In this document: positions 24,603 to 37,210 of the stretch, piece by piece
Layout: each line of letters starts with the position of its first letter
How positions within the stretch are numbered: position 1 is the stretch's first letter
The notes under the pieces: generated by a model
Databases searched by the model: none
What the model was told of the DNA's origin: nothing
What the model saw: the letters and a program-made list of their open reading frames with translations, nothing else
Assembly (NCBI GenBank): GCA_964017065.1
Contig: OZ024784.1
Span: 9,033,152 to 9,097,151 of the forward strand
Direction of reading: 5' to 3'
From: Haliclona indistincta
Lineage: Eukaryota > Porifera > Demospongiae > Haplosclerida > Chalinidae
Length of the DNA stretch: 64,000 nucleotides
Program-made: the position numbers and the translations under genes

Positions 24603-27600
24603 ATGCTGTTTGTTCTTCTGGTTATTGGTGTGTTAGTAGAGATCAGCTACACAGGGCAGCCTGGGAACGTGCAGCAGCAGCAATGCGGAGAGTTGCAACG
24701 ACTGGATACCAATCAACAGCAGTGCAATAATTGTAAAAACCCTCAGTCGTACAATGCATGCATGCGTTGTATGTTTTACGAGATCACTTCTCTGCAGTGC
24801 CTTTAAATTTCACCGTCTTGTTCAACCAGTCAAGTTACGCGGTTTCGGTGAACTACACTGCAGCTCTTAGCGGTATTCCTATAGTGTCGTTTACTGTATT
24901 CATCAGCGATGCCGTCATCAGTGCAGCATTATCGGCACATCAGTATTGGCTTTCTGTTCTTTACAGTGATGGTAGTGTGACGTATGCTCCATATGGTTTC
25001 CAAGCAGGACCTACTCATCCATTTCCAGCTAATTTCCAGTCTACATTGATTGCCGAAGACTCCATCTTTGTTCTCCCTGGTCATTCACCTGTTCTTGGGA
25101 CTCAAAACTTCCAACTACAAGCAATTGTGTTTGTTGCAATGAGTGGTTCAGTGATAGCTTCTGATTCTGTTGATATCAAAATAACCATAATTCCAGGTCT
25201 GAATATTGTTTGCACATAATAATGTATTCATTTGAGTAATTCAACAGATGAATGCTTGGATCAGTGCTTGCCAGATCAATGCTTGCCAGCTGATCAATGC
25301 CAAAATGGAGGAACGTGTCTACCAAATGATTTTACATGCACATGCACATGCACATCAGAGTATACAGGAGAGAATTGCGACACTGCTATCAATCCTTGTG
25401 ACTCTCTTCCCTGTCATAATGGAGGGACCTGCTCTCCTGGGATCGGACTAGCCTACACCTGCTCTTGTTCTGCTGGATATACTGGATCAGACTGTACTAT
25501 CAACATTGATGATTGTGTTAATAACAATTGCAGTAATAACACTACTTGTCATGATCTGGTTAATGACTACACATGTGTGTGTCTGACAGGATACACTGGA
25601 CTGAGCTGTGAGATTGATATTGATGAGTGTGCTACTGCAGACTGTGGAGAGGGAACATGTCAAGATGAGGTGGGAACATACTCTTGTGTGTGTGTGGCTG
25701 GTTTTACTGGATTGAACTGTGAGGAGAATATTGATGATTGTGTTGGTGTGAACTGTGATGGTAATCGAACCTGCCAAGACATGGTGGATAGCTATGCTTG
25801 TGTGTGTCCAGTTGACTATACTGGACTACATTGTGAGATACAAATCAATGATTGTGATGGTGTGGACTGTGGCAATGGAACATGTCTTGATCAGGTGGGT
25901 GGATATACTTGTCTGTGTCTAGCAGGATTTATTGGGAACAACTGTGAAATTAAGCAATGCTGTGGAGATTTCCAATATCTAAACACTACTTCAAATGAAT
26001 GCATTGATCTCTCTAACGGTAAGAGGTAACTTTGTTGGTAATAAATTGTTTATTATCATTGTCTAGATTTCACTATACTGCTCAACCAGACAACATACAC
26101 TACTACTGTATTTCACGCACTAGCTCTCACTGGAATTCCTCTAGTCAGATTCACTGTATTTATCAGTGAAGCAGTCACTAGTACATCACTAATAAATTCT
26201 TGGACATCAACTCTTTCGAGCACTATGGGATCTCCTACCAATTACTTTACTGGAAATGCGTTGAATCATCCATTTCCTCCCAGCTTCACACCTCCTCTAG
26301 TAGATAGTGGGACTATTGCAGTGGCTGCAGGTAGTGAACCTCCTCTTCCTGGAAACTACAGCTATGATCTGCAAGTGAGTACTATATATTCAGGGAATCA
26401 AATCGCTTCTTACATATCAGAAGTGATCATTCAACTCATTGTATCACCTGGTAAGGATATCAATGCATCTAGTAAGGATAGGAATGATAATAATAATATG
26501 TGCAATTTTCATTTCACAGATCCATGTGTTTATAGTCCTTGTACTAATGGAGGGTCTTGTTCATCCAGTACTAGTGGTCACTTCACATGTATGTGTCCTC
26601 CGGAATACACTGGACAGGTGTGTAATATTGCTGTCAATCCTTGCGACCCTCTTCCCTGTAATAATGGAGAAATCTGCTCTCCTGGGATCGGACTAGCCTA
26701 CACCTGCTCTTGTTCTGCTGGGTATACTGGATCAGACTGTGCTATCAACATTGATGATTGTGTTAATAACAATTGCAGTAATAACACTACATGTCATGAT
26801 CTGGTTAATGATTACACATGTGTGTGTCTGACAGGATACACTGGACTGAACTGTGAGATTGATATTGATGAGTGTGCTACTGCAGACTGTGGAGAGGGAA
26901 CATGTCAAGATGAGGTGGGAACATACTCTTGTGTGTGTGTGGCTGGTTTTACTGGATTGAACTGTGAGGAGAATATTGATGATTGTGTTGGTGTGAACTG
27001 TGATGGTAATCGAACCTGCCAAGACATGGTGGATAGCTATGCTTGTGTGTGTCCAGTTGACTATACTGGACTACATTGTGAGATACAAATCAATGATTGT
27101 GATGGTGTGGACTGTGGCAATGGAACATGTCTTGATCTGGTGGGTGGATACACTTGTCTTTGTTTACCAGGATTTATTGGAAAGAACTGTAATCTTCAAA
27201 ACTGTGGAGATTTACAATATCTAAACACTACTTCAAATGAATGCATTGATCTCTCTAACAGTAAGAGGTAACTTTGTTGGTAACAAAATTAATATTCTTT
27301 TTTTTTGTCTAGATTTCACTATACTGCTCAACCAGACAAGCTACACTGCTACAGTAGATCACTCACTAGCTCTCACTGGAATTCCTCTAGTCAGATTCAC
27401 TGTATTTATCAGTGAAGCAGTCACTGGTGCATCACTAATAAATGGATGGATATCTACTCTTTCAAGCATAGGAGGGTCTCCTACCAATATTTTTACTCCA
27501 AGTGCAATATATCATCCATTTCCTCCCAGTTTCACACCTCCTCTAGCAGATAGTGTCACTATTGCAGTGGCTGCAGGTAGTGAACCTCTTCCTGGAAACT

Positions 27601-29756
27601 ACAGCTATAATCTGCAAGTGGTTACTTTTTTTTCGGTGAATGGAATCGCAGGACCAGTTTCTTACTCATCAGAAGTGATCATTCGGCTCATTGTAACACC
27701 TGGTAAGGATATCAATGCGGGAATAGGAATAATAATATGAGCAATTTTCATTTCACAGATCCATGTGTTTATAGTCCTTGTGCTAATGGAGGGTCTTGTT
27801 CATCCAGTACTAGTGGTCAGTTCACATGTATGTGTCCTCCAGAATACACTGGACAGGTGTGCAATATTGCTGTCAATCCTTGTGACTCTCTTCCCTGTCA
27901 TAATGGAGAAATCTGCTCTCCTGGGATCGGACTAGCCTACACCTGCTCTTGTTCTGCTGGCTATACTGGATCAGACTGTGCTATCAACATTGATGATTGT
28001 GTTAATAACAATTGCAGTAATAACACTACTTGTCATGATCTGGTTAATGACTACACATGTGTGTGTCTGACAGGATACACTGGACTGAGCTGTGAGATTG
28101 ATATTGATGAGTGTGCTACTGCAGACTGTGGAGAGGGAACATGTCTAGATGAGGTGGGAACATACTCTTGTGTGTGTGTGGCTGGTTTTACTGGATTGAA
28201 CTGTGAGGAGAATATTGATGATTGTGTTGGTGTGAACTGTGATGGTAATCGAACCTGCCAAGACATGGTGGATAGCTATGCTTGTGTGTGTCCAGTTGAC
28301 TATACTGGACTACATTGTGAGATACAAATCAATGATTGTGATGGTGTGGACTGTGGCAATGGAACATGTCTTGATATGGTGGATGGATACACTTGCCTGT
28401 GTCTAGCAGGATTTATTGGGAACAACTGTGAAATTAAGCAAAGCTGTGGAGATTTGCAATATCTAAACACTACTTCAAATGAATGCATTGATCTCTCTAA
28501 CGGTAAGAGGTGACTTTGTTGGTAATTAACTTTTAATTATCATTGTCTAGATTTCACTATACTCCTCAACCAGACAATTTACACTGCTACAGTAGATCAC
28601 TCACTAGCTCTCACTGGAATTCCTCTAGTCAGATTCACTGTATTTATCAGTGAAGCAGTCACTGGTGCATCACTAATAAATGCTTGGACAACATCTCTTT
28701 CGAGCAGTGGGGGATCTCCTACCACTTTTTTTACTGGAAATGCAGTAACTCATCCATTTCCTCCCAGTTTCACACCTCCTCTAGCAGATAGTGACACTAT
28801 CACAGTGGCTGCAGGTACTGAACCTCCTCCTGGAAACTACAGCTATGATCTGCAAGTGAGTACTATATATTCAGGGAATCAAATCGCTTCTTACATATCA
28901 GAAGTGATGATTCAGCTCATTGAAACACCTGGTAAGAATATCAATGCAACTAGTAAGGATAGGAATAATAATAATAATATGAGCAATTTTCATTTCACAG
29001 ATCCATGTGTTTATACTCCTTGTACTAATGGAGGGTCTTGTTCATCCAGTACTAGTGGTCATTTTACATGTATGTGTTTTTCAGAATACACTGGACAGGT
29101 GTGCAATATTGCCATCAATCCTTGCGACTCTCTTCCCTGTCATAATGATGCAACATGCTCTCCTGGGATCGGACTAGCCTACACCTGCTCTTGTTCTGCT
29201 GGGTATACTGGATCAGACTGTGCTATCAACATTGATGATTGTGTTAATAACAATTGCAGTAATAATAGTATTTGCCAAGATCTACTTGGTGACTACATAT
29301 GTTTATGTCCTCCAGAATACACTGGACATGTGTGTAATATTGCTGTCAATCCTTGTGACTCTCTTCCCTGTCATAATGATGTAACATGCTCTCCTGGGAT
29401 TGGACTAGCCTACACCTGCTCTTGTTCTGCTGGGTATACTGGATCAGACTGTGCTATCAACATTGATGATTGTGTTAATAACAATTGCAGTAATAACACT
29501 ACTTGTCATGATCTGGTTAATGACTACACATGTGTGTGTCTGACAGGATACACTGGACTAAACTGTGAGATTGATATTGATGAGTGTGCTACTGCAGACT
29601 GTGGAGAGGGAACATGTCAAGATGAGGTGGGAACATACTCTTGTGTGTGTGTGGCTGGTTTTACTGGATTGAACTGTGAGGAGAATATTGATGATTGTGT
29701 TGGTGTGAACTGTGAAAGTGGAGTATGTTTTGATCAAGTCAATGGATACATATGTG
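24603..29756 (+). CDS. C3: four-module secreted EGF protein, 3' end unclear
   Basis: Nine exons, every intron phase 1: 24603-24732, 24798-25196, 25248-26018, 26067-26450, 26520-27260, 27313-27702, 27759-28502, 28551-28931, 29001-29756; ~1565 residues. Signal peptide, then four repeats of [Cys motif, N-terminal-type domain, EGF block]. The Cys motif CGDLQYLNTTSNEC (or CGDFQYLNTTSNEC) closes one EGF exon and precedes the next domain exon. EGFs are mainly IDDC/IDEC calcium-binding types. The last exon stops inside an EGF (NGYIC|G). Reading on gives a stop at ~29809; splicing to an AG at 29827 gives a short tail ending at ~29860. Neither completes the EGF and no transmembrane segment follows, so the gene may be truncated by recombination or be secreted. 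Confidence 0.75.
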
Positions 29757-30357
29757 GTAAGTCTGACATCATGCCCGGCATCAAATTTTTAATAATGACA
29801 GATTCATGACACGAAAATTATTTTTAGAACAGGAAGGTCGCTTTCTGACCGTTTTTGCATGAATTTCGTCTTATCCCATACACCTGGCGAGCCTTCGCGA
29901 CTCGACCAACTGTAAACAATGACTATCGTTACCTGCGTTGCCACCCTCTCATCTGCATAAGTCTCTTCTTCGAAAACATTCTCTGAAGTCTGCCTCAGCG
30001 ACTGATTGTTCAGCTTGAATTAACGGTGCTGCAGTTCGTTGTGGCAGCCACTTCTACACTGCTGTACAATGGTGAGCACAGAGCAGAGATCACTGTAGAT
30101 TCGTACAGTATTGGTAACTCTATCCTTTTGCTTAACGCTAAGTCCCGCACTATATTGCTTGTACTATTGCTCTCTCGATGTTAAAGTGCATTTCTAAGCT
30201 ACATTTTTAGTTGCGTATTTTTTAGTGTAGAGATGTAGAATCTAAGTAGCGGAAACCAATATTCATTGTGATGTTTGCTTCTTTGCTCTTCACTGCTTTA
30301 TCAATGGTTATACTCGTATGATCATATATGACCTGTTTACGCGTGCAGGGGGTGGTC
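29757..30357. other. Intergenic region before B4
   Basis: About 500-600 bases with no convincing coding exon. It does not resemble the gaps in front of B1 and B3 until the last ~60 bases, so B4 has its own upstream sequence. A possible terminal exon of C3 (29828 to ~29860) lies at its left edge. Nothing else recognised. Confidence 0.5.
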
Positions 30358-33300
30358 ATGAATCTGTCACTACTGGTACTGGTGGTAGCTGCCACTATCC
30401 AGTATACCAATGCACAACAACAGTGTGAAGATTTGCAATATTTAAACAATACTTCAAATGAATGCCTTGCTTTGCCTGGTGGTAAGGGATTAATAATTAT
30501 AAATGATAATAATCACTGTATTTATTTTACACCATGATAGATTTCACTATACTCCTCAACCAGACAATTTACACTGCTACAGTAGATCACTCACTAGCTC
30601 TCACTGGAATTCCTCTAGTCAGATTCACTGTATTTATCAGTGAAGCAGTCACTGGTGCATCACTAATAAATGCTTGGACAACATCTCTTTCGAGCAGTGG
30701 GGGATCTCCTACCACTTTTTTTACTGGAAATGCAGTAACTCATCCATTTCCTCCCAGTTTCACACCTCCTCTAGCAGATAGTGACACTATCACAGTGGCT
30801 GCAGGTACTGAACCTCCTCCTGGAAACTACAGCTATGATCTGCAAGTGAGTACTATATATTCAGGGAATCAAATCGCTTCTTACATATCAGAAGTGATCA
30901 TTGAGCTCGTTCAAACACCTGGTAAGGATATCAGTACAATTATGTACTGGTGATTCTATTTTTTATTTCACAGACCCGTGTTCTCTCGAGCCCTGTACTA
31001 ATGGAGGGACTTGTATGAACATGACTGGTGGTCAGTTCACATGTATGTGTCCTCCAGAATACACTGGACAGGTGTGTAATATTACTGTCAATCCTTGTGA
31101 CTCTCTTCCCTGTCAAAATGATGCAACATGCTCTCCTGGGATCGGACTAGCCTACACCTGCTCTTGTTCTGCTGGGTATACTGGATCAAACTGTACCATC
31201 AACATTGATGATTGTGTTGGTATGAATTGTGGCAATGGAACATGTGTTGATCTCGTGGATAGCTCCACCTGTGAGTGTGATGCAGGATACACTGGATCAG
31301 ACTGTATGATCAACATTGATGATTGTGCCAGTAGCTCGTGCATTAATGGAATATGTCAAGACTTGATTGCTGGCTTCAACTGTGCCTGCTTCCCTGACTG
31401 GACTGGAACACTGTGTGACACTGATATCAATGCTTGTGATTCTGGTCCATGTGCTGCTGAGGGTACTCTACAATGCTTGAACCAGAATGGAACATTTGAA
31501 TGTGACTGTCGAACTGGTTTCACTGATTCCAATTGCGGAGTCAACATCGATGATTGTGATCCAAACCAATGCATGCACAATAGCACGTGTATTGATGGCA
31601 TTGCTTCCTTCACATGTCAGTGTGCCTTCGGTTATAGTGGAACAACTTGTGCTGAACCGATTGACTTTTGTTTGCCAGGTCCTTGCCTGAACAATGGTAC
31701 TTGTACTAGTATTGAAGCTCAAGGATACATGTGTAACTGTGTATCAGGTTTCACTGATACTAACTGCTCCACTGATGTCAATGAATGTGATAACTCACCT
31801 TGCTTTGGGAATTCTACTTGTAACAACCTAATCGGATCTTATGAATGTCTTTGCCCACCAGACTATACTGGACCACTATGTGAGACAAGGATGGACGACT
31901 GTGAGGAGCAGCCATGTCAAAATGGTGGTACTTGTGAAGATGGAATAAATGCTTTCATTTGTCATTGCGCTCTTGACTTCACTGGAATGGCATGTGAAAC
32001 AAAGATAGACGACTGTATTGGTAACACTCTATGTGTCAATGGACAATGCATCGATGATATTAACAGTTTCTCTTGTAACTGCTCTTTCGGTTATACTGGT
32101 CCACTTTGTGAGATCGATGTGAGTGTGTGTTCAGAAGAGGCTCCTTGTACTAATGGTGGTACCTGTACTGATGGTATTGGTGCTCTGTACAACTGTTCCT
32201 GTGTTGATGGGTATATTGGAGTCAACTGCACTAGTGATGTGTCAGTCTGCAGTAAAGAGGCTCCTTGCAGGAATGGCGGATCTTGTTTGGATGGACCTGG
32301 TCTAGCATATAACTGTACATGTGCTCTAGGTTGGGGAGGACCAAACTGTACTGAAGATCGAGACGTGTGTACATCAACAACTTGTCAGAATGGTGGTACG
32401 TGTGTTGAAGGATCAGGATTAGGACCAGAATTTGACTGCTATTGTGAGCCTGGCTTCTCCGGTAATGTCTGTCAAACAGATGATCCCATCTGCCATACTG
32501 AACCATGTTCAAATGGTGGTACTTGCACTGAAGGAGTAGGACTGCAGTTTAGCTGCCACTGTCCACTTGGATTTTCGGGAGATACCTGTGAAAGTGATGT
32601 ACCAATCTGTCATATTCAACCATGTCAAAATGGTGGTACTTGTACTGAAGGAATAGGTCTGGCTTACAACTGTTCATGTGCTCAAGGATGGGGAGGAGTG
32701 AACTGTACTGAAGATCAAAATGTGTGCAATTCTTCGTCTTGTAGCAATGGTGGTACATGTATGGAAGGTATGGGACCACTATTCAGCTGCGAATGTCCAT
32801 CGGGCTTTTCAGGAGATAGATGCAACACAGATTTACCAGTCTGCCATACTCAACCATGTGAAAATGGTGGTACTTGCACTGAAGGAATAGGGCTAGAGTT
32901 TAGTTGCCAATGTCCACCTGGATTTTCAGGCGATACTTGTGTCGGTGACGAACCGATTTGTCATACCCAACCATGTCAAAATGGTGGTACTTGTACTGAA
33001 GGAATAGGCCTGGCATACAACTGTTCATGTGCTCAAGGATGGGAAGGAGTAAACTGTACAGAAGATCGAGATGTGTGCAATTCTTTATCTTGTAGCAATG
33101 GTGGTACATGTGTGGAAGGAACGGGACCAGAGTTCTCTTGCATGTGCTTGTCTGGCTTTACTGGTAGCACATGTCAGACAGATATAGACGTATGCTTTGA
33201 TGAGCCTTGTAAAAATGGAGGCACTTGCACAGAAGGAATAGGCCTTAGCTACTCCTGCTCTTGTCTTGATGGTTTCACTGGATCTAACTGCACAACAGAT

Positions 33301-36300
33301 ATAGACTACTGCAATTCTTCTTACTGTCATAATGGTGGTACTTGCAATGATGGTCTTGGAACTAGTGTTGTTTGTCAGTGTTCTTCCGACTACACTGGGC
33401 CTCAGTGTAATATTGAGATAATCCTATGTGCCGAGAACACTTGCATGAATGGTGGTACCTGCATGGAGCTACCAGGAAGCAACACAGTCTGTATGTGTGT
33501 CCCCACGTATACTGGCAGTCAATGCGAGACTCCTTTCTGTCCTTCTGACTACTGCGAAAATTCTGGTACTTGCTTGGATACCACTGACCCGGTGACCTGC
33601 ATGTGTCCTCCAGGATTTACAGGATCAACATGTGAAACAGATTTGGACTTTTGCAACGACTCAACTTGTGCTAATGGTGGAACATGCACTGATGGAGAGG
33701 GCACTCTTACTACATGCAGCTGTGCCAATGGATTCGATGGACCGACATGCATGATTGATATAAACTACTGTAATGACACTTATTGTCAGAATAACGGAAC
33801 TTGTGTCGATGGTGTAGGAACAAGCATCATGTGCCAATGTCCAGAAGGATTCACTGGGAACAACTGTGAAGTAGATCTCGAATACTGTCAACCTGGATAC
33901 TGTATGAATGGTGGAACCTGTGTTGAAGGATATGGTACAATGTTCTATTGTAACTGCCCACCAGAGTACTCAGGTACTCAGTGTGTTGATCCTGTGTGTA
34001 CTGATGACTACTGTTCTAATGGAGGAACATGTTCCATACCAGGATCACAACATGTCTGTGGTTGTCCACCTGGATTCAGTGGAGCAAGATGTGAAGAAGA
34101 TCTGAACTTTTGTGATGACGACAGCTGTGAAAATGCAGGAACATGTGTAGAAGGACCAGGAACATTAACAAGTTGTAGCTGCATTGAAGGAATGTTCACT
34201 GGTGAACGATGCGAATTTTGTGATCCAAGTTTCTGTCAAAACCAAGGAACATGTTCTAGTGGTACAGGAATGGTTTCTTGTCAGTGTGCAGCTGGTTTCA
34301 CTGGTCCTCAATGTGAGATCTCAGTCAGCCCATGTGACTCTGATCCATGCTCAAATGGTGGTACCTGCACAAACAATGGAAATAGCTTCTCTTGTAACTG
34401 TGCTTCAGGTTATACTGGCACGCTATGTCAGACTCTTCTTGTTTGCTCTCCCAATCCTTGTCAGAATGGTGGTACATGCATGCCTAACGGCACACAGTAT
34501 ACTTGCTCCTGTCTGGAGGGATTCTCAGGAGATGAGTGTCAAGATGCTCCTACAGCAGGATGCCGTAGAGATGCTGATTGTCCTGGAGGCACTTTCTGTC
34601 AGATCAACTGTTCTTCTGACTCTTATCCCAGTCATATAGCCCTTCTGACTGAAGCCGTCACTTTAAGTGATCACTCTTTCATCAATGTCTATGAAAGTCG
34701 CCACCCTAGCTTTATCGGTGACTTTACATTTTTCAGTGTCTTTAGACAGGACAGTTCCAACCGAGGCTACCTAGTCTTCTGGGGAACTTCTGGAGAGAAC
34801 CGTAACTTTGCTGTCTTGTTGGATAGCAATGCTTCTCATATCTTCCTCTACTACACCGGTGCTTCTGGACAACAAATGTCAGTACAAATCGAATCCAGTG
34901 TAAACTGGGAAGATGGACAGATGCACTATTTAGCAATAACCTTTACTACCATCAGTAATACATCATTCTTCTACCTTGATGGTCAACTACTGGGAGCAAG
35001 GAGTCTTATATTGCCAGAGTTTCGATCAGGAGTAAGTTTGTCTGTATGCATGTGTCACACTGCATTGTGGTTTGGGGTTTGGTTATGTTATTCACGACAC
35101 AATTAACAGTTTTGTGTTCTCTACTCAGATTACTGGTTCCCAGTCAGCAACTCTGCTGGTTGGAGCTCGCTTACCACGTAGCTTCAACTTTGAAGGAACA
35201 ATCGACCAAGTGCTGTTTTTTGAATCAATCTTGACTCCAGCATTTATTCAGCAAATACAACAAGAATTTCCTGGTTTGGTCAACCCAGAGGGCTCATGCA
35301 GACCATACCTTCAGAATATGCAGGTCTGTCCCACACCAAGAACAGCTCCTTCAACGCTCTGTGTGTCTTCTATGGAAAAGTAATACCAACGTTTTTTGTT
35401 CTGCTGAACTAACTTGCTTTTGTTCTTACAGATGTGATCCAAGCTTGAGGTGTCTTCCAAATTTTACTGACACGTACACCTGCAAACCCGCTCCAGTTGG
35501 TAAGTAGTATCATCTATAATAATATGCTGTGTATCATACCATGATGGCATAGTCCATGGTCTGAGGTGCATGTAATCCTAGTATCATGTTCACAGAGGAT
35601 AGTGTTTCACTGTTGTTGATAAGAGCTTGTTCTTGTCATAGGTTGTTCAATGGACAGTGATTGCTCTTCTGGTTACTTCTGTGGCAGTAGGCTACCTCTT
35701 AATTCCAGCAACTTCTTCCAAAACCCTAGTGCTGCTCTACCAGGAGAGAACATGTTTCTGCAGGAGACACCCATGTCATTGGATGGCATGTCTGTGGTTG
35801 CTGTGACAGCTCGTGATCATCCAAACCTTGCCTCTGATCTAACAATCTTTGCAGTTGTTCGCCAAGACCCAAACAATGATGGATATCTTGTTGGTAAGGG
35901 AATCAATGACAGGATGAGAGACTTTGGACTCTACTTGCGTAGTTCAAAGAGAACTATCTGGCTTGCATATGGCTCTGATGAAAATGGAAGAGGATTTAGA
36001 GACATTTTGTTTTTCTATGATGTATCAGTCGCGGATGGAAACTTTCATTCAATTACTGCAGTTGTAGAAAGCTCTATCAGTCAAGCCACACTCTATATTG
36101 ATGGTGAGGTCGTTGGCACTAGATCACTACCAAGTGTCCCACAATTCCGCCCAGGAGTAAGTGACCAAATACTGACTATGTCTTAAATGTACAATCTCTT
36201 TGCAGTTCAACATTCTTTATGTCGGTGGTCGTCCACTCACCCGTCTGTTTCGATTCAAGGGCATAATACGTGACCTCTTTGTTAGCACGGCTCCACTTCA

Positions 36301-36783
36301 GTCTGATAGTGTCATGCAGCTACACAATGACTCACAGGATGGTCAGCTGTCTCTCACTCCTCCTACATCCCAATACTGCTACCAGTTCAGGAGTGCTGGA
36401 CAGGGATGCATAGTGGGTGGTACGGATGACAATGATTATCGGTAAGTAGGAACACACATTAGCAAGCTGCTACTAGCATAGAATATTCATGATGGTTATA
36501 AATTTGATTATTTCCAGATGTGATGCTGGGCTAATATGCCTCCCAGACTGTGGAGGGAGCAGAGCTTTGCCAACTGATCTGTCATTTAGAATAAGAGGAG
36601 TGTGTAGAGCTCCTTGTAACTGTACTGATCAAGAACAAGCTGAGTGTGGAATAGATGGATGCACTTATCGAAACCAATGCTTCCGAGAGTGTGTACAAGT
36701 TTTTGTGAGTTTATTAACACTAGTATTACATGGTTTTACCTCTTCTTCATTTTATACAGAAACGCAGTGATGGTGCTTGCTAG
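30358..36783 (+). CDS. B4: giant secreted EGF/LamG/Kazal protein
   Basis: Nine exons (30358-30481, 30541-30921, 30974-35031, 35129-35379, 35432-35499, 35642-36156, 36206-36441, 36518-36704, 36760-36783); 1947 residues, intact. Signal peptide (LLVLVVAATIQYTNA), Cys motif, N-terminal cluster domain, then 31 EGFs encoded in one 4.06-kb exon. Next are two concanavalin A/laminin-G-like domains (FTFFSVFRQD ... FYLDGQLLGARSL; LTIFAVVRQDPNNDGYLVG ... LYIDGEVVGTRSL), each preceded by a Cys-rich DxDC stretch, and a C-terminal Kazal-like module (CGIDGCTYRNQC ... KRSDGAC). No membrane helix. EGFs 1-13 match the B receptors; EGFs 26-29 match the minus-strand receptor at 37211-39599. Likely an extracellular matrix or adhesion protein; partner unknown. 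Confidence 0.85.
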
Positions 36784-37210
36784 TTAGTCCAGTAATAGTT
36801 TAGCATTTAGTTAGTTATGGCATATACTAGGTTGTTAACACTTGACACATAATAATACAGACACTTACACAAAGCATGATTGACCATAAAGTTACTTCAT
36901 TGTAATACCTTTGCTGACAATATATTTTGATAATATAAATTATATTTATGAACAGTATAAATAAGAGCTAATTTCTGTCCTTTCTAAGTTGGTTTCTCTA
37001 ACAACAGAGATGCATACTATTAAATTACTAGGCATGCATATTATGCTCTGCTCTCATTATGAATCAAGAACGTCATAATCAGTGCAAGCACATTGATTAT
37101 CTACAGTAGAGTACTAAAAGTTTTTGAATTGTTATAATAATAAGTACATTGATGAAATTATTTAAAGTGTGACATAACACAGTTAGTTGATGATTTTAGT
37201 CTAATTTTTG
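36784..37210. other. Convergent 3' region
   Basis: AT-rich 427 bases between the stops of B4 (+) and the minus-strand EGF receptor. It presumably holds both 3' UTRs (AATAAT-type signals on each strand). No coding sequence seen. Confidence 0.6.

Noticed and set aside
25300..29750. Regularly spaced repeats that could suggest a CRISPR-like array
   Set aside because: The repeats are ~110-base EGF codons and ~1-kb modules in an intron-bearing eukaryotic gene; no short direct repeats with unique spacers.
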